A stretch of 64,000 bases of DNA, from positions 4,712,001 through 4,776,000 of the forward strand of contig NZ_CP015992.1 in NCBI RefSeq assembly GCF_001708505.1, written 5' to 3'. Positions 51,420-64,000 of the stretch are shown here, in pieces; the stretch's first letter is position 1; the number at the start of each line of letters is the position of its first letter. Below the pieces are notes generated by a model. The model made no database searches. It was given only the letters and a program-made list of their open reading frames with translations, and had not been told where the DNA came from. Origin of the DNA: Pseudomonas sp. TCU-HL1. GTDB taxonomy: Bacteria > Pseudomonadota > Gammaproteobacteria > Pseudomonadales > Pseudomonadaceae. Position numbers and translations under genes: made by a program.

Positions 51420-53522
51420 TCATCCCGACTTCTTCACGATGGCCTCGGCAATGCTCGCCGGCGCTTCGGCGTAACGGGCGAATTCCATGGAGAAACTCGC
51501 CCGCCCCTGGGACATGGAGCGCACGTCGGTGGCGTAGCCGAACATCTCGCCCAGGGGTACTTCGGCGCGGATGATCTTGCCGGAGACGCCGTCGTCCATA
51601 CCGTGGATCAGGCCCCGCCGGCGGTTGAGGTCGCCCATGATGTCGCCCATGTAGTCTTCCGGCGTCACCACCTCCAGCTTCATCACCGGTTCCAGCAAGA
51701 CCGCGCCGCCCTTCTGCGAGAGCTGCTTGGTAGCCATGGAGGCGGCGATCTTGAACGCCATCTCGCTGGAGTCCACGTCGTGGTACGAACCGTCGAACAC
51801 AGCGGCCTTCAGGCCCAGCAGCGGGTAGCCGGCGAGCACGCCGTTCTTCATCTGCTCCTCGATGCCTTTCTGGATGGCCGGGACGAATTCGCGGGGAACG
51901 GCGCCACCCACGACCTCGTTGATGAATTCCAGCCCCTCCTTGCCTTCGTCCGCCGGCGCGAAGCGGATCCAGCAGTGGCCGTACTGGCCGCGACCACCAG
52001 ACTGGCGAACGAACTTGCCTTCGATCTCGCAGGTCTTGCGGATGGTCTCGCGGTAAGCCACCTGCGGCTTGCCGGTGTTGGCCTCGACGTTGAACTCGCG
52101 CTTCATGCGGTCGACGATGATGTCCAGGTGCAGCTCACCCATGCCGGAAATGATGGTCTGCCCGGTTTCTTCGTCTGTCCTCACCCGGAATGAAGGGTCT
52201 TCCTGGGCCAGCCTGCCAAGGGCGATGCCCATTTTTTCCTGGTCGGCCTTGGTCTTGGGTTCGACGGCGATGGAGATCACCGGCTCGGGGAAGTCCATGC
52301 GCTCGAGGACGATCGGTTTGTTCAGGTCGCAGAGGGTGTCGCCGGTGGTGACGTCCTTCATGCCGATCAGCGCGGCGATGTCGCCGGCACGCACTTCCTT
52401 GATCTCCGCGCGGTGGTTGGCGTGCATCTGCACCATGCGGCCGACGCGCTCCTTCTTGCCTTTCACCGAGTTGAGCACGGCGTCGCCCGAGTTCAATACA
52501 CCGGAGTAGACGCGAACGAAGGTCAGGGTGCCGACGAAGGGGTCGGTGGCGATCTTGAACGCCAGGGACGAGAAAGGCTCGTTGTCGTCGGCGTGACGTT
52601 CGTCTTCCTTCTCAGGATGGTCCGGATGGGTTCCCCGAATCGAGGGAATCTCGGTAGGCGCCGGCAGCAGTTCGACCACGGCATCCAGCACCAGGGGCAC
52701 GCCCTTGTTCTTGAAGGAGGAGCCGCACACCGCCGGCACCACGTCGCAGGCCAGGGTGCGGACGCGCAAGCCGGTCTTGATGTCCTCCTCGCTGAGCACG
52801 CCCTCGTCGAGGTACTTGGTCATCAGCTCTTCATTGGCTTCGGCCGCCGCTTCCAGCATCACGTTGCGCCAGTGATTGGCCTGCTCTTGCAGTGCGGCGG
52901 GAATCTCCTCCTCGCGGAAGCTGGCGCCCTGGTCGACATCGTTCCAGTAGATGGCCTTCATGCGGATCAGGTCGATCTGCCCGTTGAAGTTTTCTTCCTG
53001 GCCGATAGGCAGCTGGATCGGTACCGGGGTATGACCGAGGCGCTTCTTGATCTGCTCCACCACCCGCAGAAAATCGGCGCCGGCGCGGTCCATCTTGTTC
53101 ACGTAGGCAATGCGCGGCACATGGTACTTGTCGGCCTGGCGCCAGACGGTTTCCGACTGCGGTTCTACGCCGTCGGCCCCGCTGAACACCACCACCGCGC
53201 CGTCGAGCACACGCAGGGAACGCTCCACCTCGATGGTGAAGTCGACATGGCCGGGGGTGTCGATGATATTGATGCGGTACTTGTCGAGCTGCTTGCGCGA
53301 ACCGTTCCAGAACGCCGTGGTGGCTGCCGAGGTGATGGTGATGCCGCGCTCCTGCTCCTGCACCATCCAGTCCATGGTCGCGGCGCCGTCGTGCACCTCG
53401 CCCATCTTGTGGTTGACCCCGGTGTAGTAGAGAACCCGCTCGGTGGTGGTGGTCTTGCCGGCGTCCACGTGGGCCACTATGCCGATATTGCGGTAGTGGC
53501 TGATGGGGGTTGTACGGGCCAT
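51420..53522 (-). CDS. fusA2: Elongation factor G, second paralogue (EF-G2)
   Basis: The 700-aa translational GTPase has G1 AHVDAGKTTTTERVLYY, switch ERGITITSAATT, G3 DTPGHVDF, G4 NKMD, then domains II-V (GMGELHLDIIVDRMKREFNV; RRGLIHGMDDGVSGKIIRAE). It drives translocation or ribosome recycling. Pseudomonads usually have fusA1 in the str operon and a lone fusA2; this copy is alone, with no rpsL/rpsG/tuf nearby. ATG 53522 is preceded by a strong GGAGGTGAT ribosome site; the longer frame to 53693 is rejected. Confidence 0.95.
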   Translation of the reverse strand: MARTTPISHYRNIGIVAHVDAGKTTTTERVLYYTGVNHKMGEVHDGAATMDWMVQEQERGITITSAATTAFWNGSRKQLDKYRINIIDTPGHVDFTIEVERSLRVLDGAVVVFSGADGVEPQSETVWRQADKYHVPRIAYVNKMDRAGADFLRVVEQIKKRLGHTPVPIQLPIGQEENFNGQIDLIRMKAIYWNDVDQGASFREEEIPAALQEQANHWRNVMLEAAAEANEELMTKYLDEGVLSEEDIKTGLRVRTLACDVVPAVCGSSFKNKGVPLVLDAVVELLPAPTEIPSIRGTHPDHPEKEDERHADDNEPFSSLAFKIATDPFVGTLTFVRVYSGVLNSGDAVLNSVKGKKERVGRMVQMHANHRAEIKEVRAGDIAALIGMKDVTTGDTLCDLNKPIVLERMDFPEPVISIAVEPKTKADQEKMGIALGRLAQEDPSFRVRTDEETGQTIISGMGELHLDIIVDRMKREFNVEANTGKPQVAYRETIRKTCEIEGKFVRQSGGRGQYGHCWIRFAPADEGKEGLEFINEVVGGAVPREFVPAIQKGIEEQMKNGVLAGYPLLGLKAAVFDGSYHDVDSSEMAFKIAASMATKQLSQKGGAVLLEPVMKLEVVTPEDYMGDIMGDLNRRRGLIHGMDDGVSGKIIRAEVPLGEMFGYATDVRSMSQGRASFSMEFARYAEAPASIAEAIVKKSG

Positions 53523-53792
53523 GGCAATCACCTCCGTGCGGGTTTGTGGATTACGGCAAGGCCGCACGCCTTCCGGCGGTGCCTGTGGACACCTGGCTCG
53601 GGAACTCAAGGTTGTGAGCGGCTGGCCTTGCTGCAAGGGCATGGCGCAGCCCCCAGGCCGGCACCTCCCCTCCTTTAACGCTAGCACCGCCATCGCCGGG
53701 GCATCGGCCGCTCATCTGCCCGCCCGACCGGACGCCTTCCTGAAACGGCAAGGGGGAAGCCAAGACATGGCCGCCCCCTTGCCGGTGGCCGC

Positions 53793-54080
53793 TCAGATGT
53801 TCTTCAGGAACTGCCGGAACTCCTGCTCCGTGAAGCCACGCAGCGTCTGCGTCTTCACGTTGCCGAGTGAGGCGGTTTTCAGAAGCAGCGTAGTGGCGGC
53901 TTCTTCCGAGCCTTCGACAACCAGAACGAGGTCGTAGTGGCCGACCGTCCAGTAGGCCGCCTTGACCGAAACCCCGTGCTGCTCGGCCAACGACTTGAAG
54001 GCGGCGAATCGATCGGGGGAATCCTTGACGTTGCGAATGCCCTGGTCGGTAAAGCTTGCCAGCGTGATGTAAGTAGCCAT
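53793..54080 (-). CDS. GYD-domain protein
   Basis: The 95-aa protein begins MATYITLASFTDQGIRNVKD and contains AYWTVGHYDLVLVVEG, the GYD/GHYD motif of this small alpha/beta ferredoxin-like family. Function is unknown in the family; sometimes called a stress or sensor protein. It is divergent from the lsfA gene (317-bp gap) and may share its promoter region. ATG 54080 was chosen from the family N terminus over a frame extending to 54206. Confidence 0.88.
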   Translation of the reverse strand: MATYITLASFTDQGIRNVKDSPDRFAAFKSLAEQHGVSVKAAYWTVGHYDLVLVVEGSEEAATTLLLKTASLGNVKTQTLRGFTEQEFRQFLKNI

Positions 54081-54306
54081 GTGATCGCTCCTGTCGAGTT
54101 GCAGGGCGACGGTCCGATTCCCGGAAGCCAATGCATCGGAAGAAGGCCGCCACTCTCCCGGCCATGCATGCCCACAAGGCGTAACCGCCAGGGGCCCTGT
54201 CGACAAACATGCTTCCGACGACCTCCACCTGATAGGAATAGCACTCCTTGAAATGAATGCCTGACCGTTGATCCCCCCTCCTCCGGGCAGGCTCGGGACG
54301 CCGACC

Positions 54307-54312
54307 TATACT
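54307..54312 (+). promoter_or_regulatory. Candidate -10 box of the lsfA promoter
   Basis: TATACT, 85 nt before the lsfA start. No clear -35. Apart from this box, I see no gene or other strong signal in the 317-bp gap 54081-54397. Confidence 0.3.
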
Positions 54313-54397
54313 GAAAGGCCCGACAGGCCCACAGACCTGTCGAGAACCTTGCCGCCCACGCGGCATCCCTCAGCAGCCAGCAGAAAGGAGGATGTAC

Positions 54398-55051
54398 ATG
54401 GCAATCCGCATTGGTGACGAAGCGCCGGATTTCACCGCCGACAGCACCGAAGGCACCCTCAACTTCCACCAGTGGATCGGTGACCAGTGGGCCATCCTGT
54501 TCTCCCACCCCAAGGACTTCACTCCGGTCTGCACCACTGAATTGGGCTACATGGCCCGGCTCAAGCCCGAGTTCGACAAGCGCAACACCAAGGTAGTGGG
54601 CCTTTCCGTGGACCCGGTAAGCGACCACCGCAAATGGGTCGGCGATATCGAGGAAACCCAGGGCCACGCGGTGAACTACCCGATGATCGGCGACGAGAAC
54701 CTGGTGGTCGCCAAGCTCTACGACATGATCCACCCCAACGCCAGCGCCGGCCCGCGCACCGCCGTGGACAACGCCACGGTGCGCTCGGTGTTCATCATCG
54801 GCCCGGACAAGAAGGTCAAGGCCATGCTGGTCTACCCCATGAGCGCCGGCCGCAACTTCGACGAAGTGCTGCGCCTGCTGGATTCGCTGCAGCTCAATGC
54901 CAAGCACACGGTAGCGACGCCGGTGAACTGGCGCCCGGGAGATGACGTGATCATTCCCACATCGGTGTCGGACGAGGATGCGAAGAAGAAATACCCCGAA
55001 GGCTTCAAGACCCTGAAGCCGTACCTGCGGGTGGTCGCCCAGCCGAAATGA
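54398..55051 (+). CDS. lsfA: 1-Cys peroxiredoxin (Prx6 / LsfA type)
   Basis: The 217-aa peroxidase reduces hydrogen peroxide and organic peroxides. The peroxidatic cysteine lies in HPKDFTPVCTTELG (about residue 48). Length and the C-terminal PVNWRPGDDVIIPTSVSDED are typical of the Prx6 group, which lacks a resolving cysteine. In Pseudomonas LsfA is linked to sulfur starvation and oxidative stress. ATG 54398 follows AGGAGG at good spacing; the ATG 6 nt earlier is inside the spacer. Confidence 0.94.
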   Translation: MAIRIGDEAPDFTADSTEGTLNFHQWIGDQWAILFSHPKDFTPVCTTELGYMARLKPEFDKRNTKVVGLSVDPVSDHRKWVGDIEETQGHAVNYPMIGDENLVVAKLYDMIHPNASAGPRTAVDNATVRSVFIIGPDKKVKAMLVYPMSAGRNFDEVLRLLDSLQLNAKHTVATPVNWRPGDDVIIPTSVSDEDAKKKYPEGFKTLKPYLRVVAQPK

Positions 55052-55105
55052 CCGTCTGCGCACCCTCCTCCGGGAGGGTGCGCGTGGGCTGCCATACTGT
55101 CCTGC

Positions 55106-55864
55106 ATGGTCAGGGCAACGTTCCGTTTCTACGAAGAGCTCAATGATTTCCTGCCCGCCGAGCGGCGCCGGCAGGCGTTCACCTGTGCCTGTGCACGAGC
55201 GGCCACGGTCAAGCACATGATCGAGGCCCTGGGCGTGCCCCACACTGAAGTGGAACTGGTGCTGCTCAACGGCGAGTCGGCGAGCTTCGACCGGGTGATA
55301 CTCGATGGCGACCGGGTGGCGGTCTATCCCAAGTTCGAAACCCTGGATATCAGCCCCCTGCTCAAGGTCCGCACCCGTCCACTGCGGGTACTGCGCTTCA
55401 TTGCCGACGCCCACCTCGGCGGGCTGGCCAGCCTGCTGCGCATGAGCGGCTTCGACACCTTGTACGACAACGCTTTCGAGGACGGCCAGATCGCCGAGAT
55501 CGCCGCTCACGAAGGACGCATCGTGCTGACCCGTGATCGAGAACTGCTCAAGCGCCGCATCATCACTCACGGCTGTTACGTACATGCGTTGAAGCCGTCC
55601 TTGCAGCTGCGTGAGCTCTTCGAGCGCCTGGACCTGGCCCGCAGCGCCAATCCCTTCAGCCTCTGCCTGCACTGCAACCGCCCCCTGCGGGAAATCGCCC
55701 CAGAACTCGCCCGCCCGCGCCTGCCCCCGCGCATCGGCGCGCTCTATTCGCGTTTCCTCAGCTGCGACGTCTGCGAACGCCTGTATTGGGAAGGCTCCCA
55801 CTGGCGCAGCATGTGCGCCCTCCTCGACCCCCTGTTGTCTGTGGATAAGTCCGGCGAAGCCTGA
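55106..55864 (+). CDS. Mut7-C RNase-domain protein with N-terminal ubiquitin-like domain
   Basis: The 252-aa product has an N-terminal ThiS/ubiquitin-like part (1-90: ATFRFYEELNDFLPAERR, DGDRVAVYP) and a Mut7-C PIN-like domain (FIADAHLGGLASLLRMSGFD, IVLTRDRELLKRR). A C-terminal zinc ribbon follows with CLHC and CDVC pairs. Probably an RNase or RNA-binding factor, role unknown. The start ATG has no strong ribosome site. It follows lsfA by 54 nt, so may be read through from it. Confidence 0.88.
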   Translation: MVRATFRFYEELNDFLPAERRRQAFTCACARAATVKHMIEALGVPHTEVELVLLNGESASFDRVILDGDRVAVYPKFETLDISPLLKVRTRPLRVLRFIADAHLGGLASLLRMSGFDTLYDNAFEDGQIAEIAAHEGRIVLTRDRELLKRRIITHGCYVHALKPSLQLRELFERLDLARSANPFSLCLHCNRPLREIAPELARPRLPPRIGALYSRFLSCDVCERLYWEGSHWRSMCALLDPLLSVDKSGEA

Positions 55865-56018
55865 CGGATGCTTACCCACAAAGGCAGTGGATGAAGCTGT
55901 GGATAAGCTGTCGGGAGATGGCCAGCGGCCAGGCGTGACGGGGGCCCCTTGGATTGGGTCAATTTCTGAGCGGTTTCAAGTGGTTAGGCCATGGCCATGT
56001 CCCTGCGGGCTGATGCTG

Positions 56019-56065
56019 CCCTCACCCCCGGCCCCTCTCCCGAAGGGAGAGGGTTGGGGTGAGGG
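56019..56065. repeat. CCCTCACCCC...GGGGTGAGGG hairpin, between Mut7-C and lhr ends
   Basis: CCCTCACCCCCGGCCCCTCTCCC and GGGAGAGGGTTGGGGTGAGGG pair around GAA as a ~21-bp stem. Between convergent genes it may act as a bidirectional transcription or decay barrier. Confidence 0.6.
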
Positions 56066-56093
56066 AAGTTGAGCCAGACTCGGACTCTCCCCC

Positions 56094-60488
<4,395 letters not shown>

Positions 60489-60763
60489 GACACCCACTAT
60501 GGTTGCCACCGGGCAGCGGCTCAAGGGGGACGGACCGATGGTCGCCATGCCGCTTATCGGCTGCACGCGTTCCGCCAGTCGTGGCCACTGGCGGGCCACT
60601 AAACTGAAAGTGTCCCGCGATTGCGGGACACGGAAGGAGCCTCTCCAGCTCCGCACGACTCGGCTGCCGCGGCTCCTTCCACAACCCCCTCCCGTTTCCC
60701 CGCCGCCGCATTTCGCAGTCGCCCCGGCCAGCTGAATGCCCCCTTTCCAAAGGAGGAGAGGCA

Positions 60764-61810
60764 GTGGACGAATCCAGACTCAATGAGTTCATGGGCAAGC
60801 TGGTCGCTGATATGGGCGGCGCGGCCATGCTGGCCAACATCATCGTCGGCGACGAACTCGGCCTGTATCGCGCCATGGCCGATAGCCAGCCGGTCAGCCC
60901 GGAAGACCTGGCTGCGAAAACGGGCTGCAATGCGCGTTTGCTACGGGAATGGCTGAGCGCCCATGCGGCCTCCGGTTACATGGAGCACGACAACGGACGC
61001 TTCCGCCTGCCCGAAGAACAGGCGCTGGCCCTAGCCATTGAAGACTCGCCGGTGTACGTGGCCGGCGGTGCCTCGGTGATCGCCGCCCTGTTCCACGACA
61101 AGGACAAACTGGTCACGGCGATGCGCGGCGATGGCGGGCTGGCCTGGGGCGATCACCATCCCTGCATGTTCAGCGGCACCGAGCGCTTCTTCCGCCCCGG
61201 CTACCGCGCCCACCTGGTGACCGAGTGGCTACCGGCCCTGGACGGCGTAGTGGACAAACTGAAGGCCGGCGCCAAGGTCGCCGATGTCGGCTGCGGCCAC
61301 GGTGCTTCTACCGTGATCCTGGCCGAGGCCTTTCCGGCCTCGCGCTTCATCGGCTTCGACTACCACGGCCCGTCTGTCGAAACCGCGACCCAGCGCGCCA
61401 AGGACGGCGGCGTGGCGGATCGCGCCAGCTTCATCCAGGCCAGTGCCAAGGACTACCCCGGCGACGGCTTCGACCTGATCTGCTACTTCGACTGCCTGCA
61501 CGACATGGGCGACCCGGTGGGTGCCGCCAGGCACGCCTGGCAGACGCTGAAACCCGATGGCACCGTGCTGCTGGTGGAACCCTTCGCCAACGACGACCTC
61601 GACAGCAACGCAACCCCGGTCGGCCGCCTGTTCTACTCGGCCTCCACCTTCATCTGCACGCCCAACTCCCTGTCCCAGGAGGTGGGGCTCGGCCTCGGCG
61701 CCCAGGCTGGCGAGGCACGCCTGCGCAAGGTGTTCGAAGAAGCCGGGTTCACGCAGTTCCGCCGGGCCACGGAAACGCCATTCAACCTGATCCTGGAAGC
61801 ACGCAAGTGA
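60764..61810 (+). CDS. Class I SAM-dependent methyltransferase with N-terminal winged helix
   Basis: The 348-aa protein has N-terminal winged-helix dimer part (ANIIVGDELGLYRAM, RLLREWLSAHAASGYM), then a methyltransferase domain with motif I VADVGCGHGAS near 170, FIGFDYHGPSV, FDLICYFDCLHDMGDPVG and LLVEPF. Layout is that of the Rv2258c-like/O-methyltransferase group; substrate unknown. The start is GTG with GGAGGAGAGG upstream. Stand-alone gene. Confidence 0.88.
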   Translation: MDESRLNEFMGKLVADMGGAAMLANIIVGDELGLYRAMADSQPVSPEDLAAKTGCNARLLREWLSAHAASGYMEHDNGRFRLPEEQALALAIEDSPVYVAGGASVIAALFHDKDKLVTAMRGDGGLAWGDHHPCMFSGTERFFRPGYRAHLVTEWLPALDGVVDKLKAGAKVADVGCGHGASTVILAEAFPASRFIGFDYHGPSVETATQRAKDGGVADRASFIQASAKDYPGDGFDLICYFDCLHDMGDPVGAARHAWQTLKPDGTVLLVEPFANDDLDSNATPVGRLFYSASTFICTPNSLSQEVGLGLGAQAGEARLRKVFEEAGFTQFRRATETPFNLILEARK

Positions 61811-62063
61811 GGCACCCGGTGGGCGGCAATCCGGCCGCCCACTTCTCCTCGGGCTTGAACATCTCCAAGAAAGTCCTTGTCAGACAGACGGTAATCTCGC
61901 TATTACGCTGAATCATGACTGCCGAATCCATCCTGCAATAAATCCTTAACGTCGTAATGCCCAGATAAGAAACACCGCCTCAACCTGCGCCATGGATCAC
62001 GGCGCCCCGCATTCCGCCGCGTCGGCCGACCGGCCTTCCGGCATCGTTGCAAGGAAATTCCGA

Positions 62064-63461
62064 ATGCCCAGAAGACAAGTCATCAATGCCCAGGTCAGCC
62101 CCAAGGGCGCCCTCGACACCCTCTCCCAGCTGGAAGTGCATCAGCTCAGCGAAGCCGGTTCCGGTCGCATGTACCAGCTCTTCCGCCAGTGCGCCCTGGC
62201 CATCCTCAATACCGGCGCGCATAGCGACAACGCCAAGACCATCCTTGACGCCTACAAGGACTTCGAAGTACGCATCCACCAGCAGGACCGCGGCGTGCGC
62301 CTGGAGCTGATCAACGCCCCGGCTGACGCCTTCGTCGACGGTGAGATGATCGCCAGCACCCGCGAGATGCTGTTCAGCGCCCTGCGCGACATCGTCCACA
62401 CCGAGAACGAACTGAAGAGCCGCCGCTTCGACCTGGACAGCTCGGAGGGCATCACCGACTACGTCTTCCACCTGCTGCGCAACGCCCGCACCCTGCGTGC
62501 CGGGGTGGAGCCGAAGATCGTCGTGTGCTGGGGCGGCCACTCCATCAGCACCGACGAATACAAGTACACCAAGAAGGTCGGCCACGAACTGGGCCTGCGC
62601 AGCCTGGACGTCTGCACTGGTTGCGGCCCCGGCGTGATGAAGGGCCCGATGAAGGGCGCCACCATCGGCCACGCCAAGCAGCGCACCCACGGTGGCCGCT
62701 ACCTGGGCCTGACCGAGCCGGGCATCATCGCAGCCGAAGCGCCCAACCCTATCGTCAACGAGCTGGTGATCCTGCCGGATATCGAGAAGCGTCTGGAGTC
62801 CTTCGTCCGCGTTGGCCACGGCATCGTCATCTTCCCGGGCGGCGTGGGCACGGCGGAGGAGTTCCTCTACCTGCTCGGCATCCTGATGCACCCGGACAAC
62901 CACGACCTGCCCTTCCCCCTGGTGCTCACCGGGCCGAAGAGTGCCGCCGCCTACCTGGAGCAGTTGCACGCCTTCGTCGGTGCCACCCTGGGCGAGGCTG
63001 CGCAGCGTCGCTACAAGATCATCATCGACAACCCGGCGGAAGTGGCCATCGAAATGGCCCAGGGCCTGAAGACGGTGAAGCAGTTCCGCCGCGAGCGCGC
63101 GGATGCCTTCCACTTCAATTGGCTGCTGAAGATCGACGAACACTTCCAACGCCCGTTCGAACCCACCCACGAGAACATGGCCAGCCTCGACCTGAGCCGC
63201 AGCCTGCCGCCACACGAACTGGCCGCCAACCTGCGCCGGGCGTTTTCCGGCATCGTGGCTGGCAACGTGAAAGACAAGGGCATTCGCCTGATCGAGCAGC
63301 ACGGTCCTTATGAAATCCACGGCGATGCCGCGGTGATGCAGCCGCTGGACGAGTTGCTCCAGGCATTCGTGCGCCAGCACCGCATGAAGTTGCCGGGCGG
63401 CGCGGCCTATGTGCCCTGCTACCAGGTGGTGCAGAGCGCGGCGGCTGAGCTGGCGGGCTGA
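62064..63461 (+). CDS. ppnN: Nucleotide 5'-monophosphate nucleosidase PpnN (LOG/YgdH family)
   Basis: The 465-aa protein cleaves purine and pyrimidine nucleoside monophosphates to base and ribose 5-phosphate; the E. coli homologue is activated by (p)ppGpp. The Rossmann LOG core carries VCWGGHSISTDEYKYTKKVG, TGCGPGVMKGPMKGATIGHA and the PGGVGTAEEFLYLLGIL catalytic motif. Flanking N- and C-terminal YgdH domains are present. ATG 62064 follows AAGGAAA; the frame extends to 61992 but that start is unsupported. Confidence 0.94.
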   Translation: MPRRQVINAQVSPKGALDTLSQLEVHQLSEAGSGRMYQLFRQCALAILNTGAHSDNAKTILDAYKDFEVRIHQQDRGVRLELINAPADAFVDGEMIASTREMLFSALRDIVHTENELKSRRFDLDSSEGITDYVFHLLRNARTLRAGVEPKIVVCWGGHSISTDEYKYTKKVGHELGLRSLDVCTGCGPGVMKGPMKGATIGHAKQRTHGGRYLGLTEPGIIAAEAPNPIVNELVILPDIEKRLESFVRVGHGIVIFPGGVGTAEEFLYLLGILMHPDNHDLPFPLVLTGPKSAAAYLEQLHAFVGATLGEAAQRRYKIIIDNPAEVAIEMAQGLKTVKQFRRERADAFHFNWLLKIDEHFQRPFEPTHENMASLDLSRSLPPHELAANLRRAFSGIVAGNVKDKGIRLIEQHGPYEIHGDAAVMQPLDELLQAFVRQHRMKLPGGAAYVPCYQVVQSAAAELAG

Positions 63462-63494
63462 GGTCCCACAGGAACGAAATTTCGGGCCGAACAC

Positions 63495-63590
63495 TTGTAG
63501 AAGCGAATTTATTCGCCAAGGGCGACGCAGTTGCCCCTAGCTCCATTGGGCAGGCCGTTGGCCTGCCTGGCGAATGAATTCGCCCCTACA
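63495..63590. repeat. REP inverted pair (GCGAATTTATTCGC / GCGAATGAATTCGC)
   Basis: TTGTAGAAGCGAATTTATTC and GGCGAATGAATTCGCCCCTACA flank a GGCAGGCCGTTGGCCTGCC hairpin. Part of the 357-bp gene-free gap 63462-63818. Confidence 0.75.
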
Positions 63591-63629
63591 GAAAACGCCC
63601 AGCGTGCCCCATCACAGGATTTCCGGACA

Positions 63630-63706
63630 CAAGGGTGGATGGCGCTTTTTCATCCACCATCGGCGCAATGCCAGGCCTCGAATGGTGGACCGGTGAAGCG
63701 TGGTCC
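63630..63706 (+). repeat. Dispersed ~80-bp repeat, copy B
   Basis: Direct copy of 41427-41507 with a few base changes (AAGGGTGGATGGCG ... GGTGAAGCGTGGTCC). Both copies lie within about 40 bp of a GCGAAT-type REP element. Confidence 0.75.
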
Positions 63707-63818
63707 CCCTACGGCAGGAGCCCATCATTCGCCCAAGGCGTGGCACGAGGCACCACAGTCGCGGGATGGCGCTGACGGGGCTAGTCTCTCCGGGACGTTC
63801 GACAGGGGGAAAAGCGCC

Positions 63819-64000
63819 ATGCGATCCAGCCTTGCCTCCGGCGTGACACGCCGGGAAATCTGGGCCTGGGCGATGTTCGACTTCGCCAACTCCGGCTACA
63901 CCACAGTGATCATCACCGCCGTCTTCAATGCCTACTTCGTCGCCGTCGTGGCCGAAGGCAAACCCTGGGGCACCCTGGCCTGGACCAGCACCCTCGCCGT
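63819..64000 (+). CDS. MFS permease, N-terminal fragment (3' truncated by window)
   Basis: Sixty residues are present: MRSSLASGVTRREIWAWAMF, then DFANSGYTTVIITAVFNAYF, then a second hydrophobic segment. DFANSGYTTVI is typical of the UMF1/Atg22-like branch of major-facilitator permeases. An AGGGGGAAA box precedes the ATG. Substrate unknown. Confidence 0.8.
   Translation, partial: MRSSLASGVTRREIWAWAMFDFANSGYTTVIITAVFNAYFVAVVAEGKPWGTLAWTSTLA

Noticed and set aside
63779..63800. GCTAGTCTCTCCGGGACG ahead of the MFS gene, considered as a fifth copy of the cluster element
   Set aside because: Only part of the consensus matches, the spacing inside the dyad is different, and it lies about 20 nt from the start codon instead of 61-85.

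Overview
The window is about 64 kb of GC-rich chromosome from a Pseudomonas-type gammaproteobacterium. The evidence is the gene content and order: glpD/glpR/glpK, a GcsR-controlled second glycine-cleavage operon, metE/metR, a TtgR-TtgABC efflux locus with a recognisable TtgR operator, fusA2 and an LsfA-type peroxiredoxin. Pseudomonas-style REP palindromes of the GCGAATTCATTCGC family agree. No rRNA, tRNA, CRISPR array, insertion sequence or prophage was seen. Both ends cut genes: an ABC-transporter ATPase on the left and an MFS permease on the right.

Layout. 1-6 kb: tail of an ABC ATPase, a PhzF-family isomerase, a solute-binding-protein remnant, glpK, ybaK, glpR and glpD; no glpF is present. 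6-7 kb: secreted alpha/beta hydrolase. 7.4-14.3 kb: a GMC oxidoreductase, NCS1 permease, aldehyde dehydrogenase and ureohydrolase run, with a divergent LysR regulator, probably for catabolism of a guanidino or amidino compound. 14.4-24.7 kb: gcsR, then gcvH2-gcvP2-glyA2-sdaA-gcvT2-lipA, preceded by a sigma-54 promoter and two perfect 18-bp palindromes. This pathway turns glycine into serine and then pyruvate. 24.8-28.1 kb: metE and divergent metR. 28.3-32.7 kb: a three-gene type I secretion system. 33.2-39.8 kb: ttgR and ttgABC, then a small exported protein and a LapG-type periplasmic protease. 41.6-51.2 kb: an accessory catabolic cluster. 51.4-64 kb: fusA2, a GYD protein, LsfA, a Mut7-C protein, the long helicase Lhr, a methyltransferase, PpnN and the start of an MFS permease.

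The most interesting part is 41.6-51.2 kb. Its gene types look like pieces of actinobacterial and Comamonas steroid catabolism: a FadD3-like CoA ligase, two SDRs (one resembling Comamonas 3beta/17beta-hydroxysteroid dehydrogenase), a KshB-like reductase, a KstD/fumarate-reductase-like flavoprotein, HsaB-like and HsaA-like proteins, and a luciferase-like monooxygenase. No KshA oxygenase, HsaC dioxygenase or HsaD hydrolase is in the window. By eye I found one 17-bp element, roughly TRGTCC-N4-GRVSGAT, in the same orientation 61-85 nt upstream of all four transcription units of this cluster. That suggests a single regulon with a regulator encoded elsewhere. The substrate could be a steroid, a terpenoid or another polycyclic compound and cannot be fixed from sequence alone.
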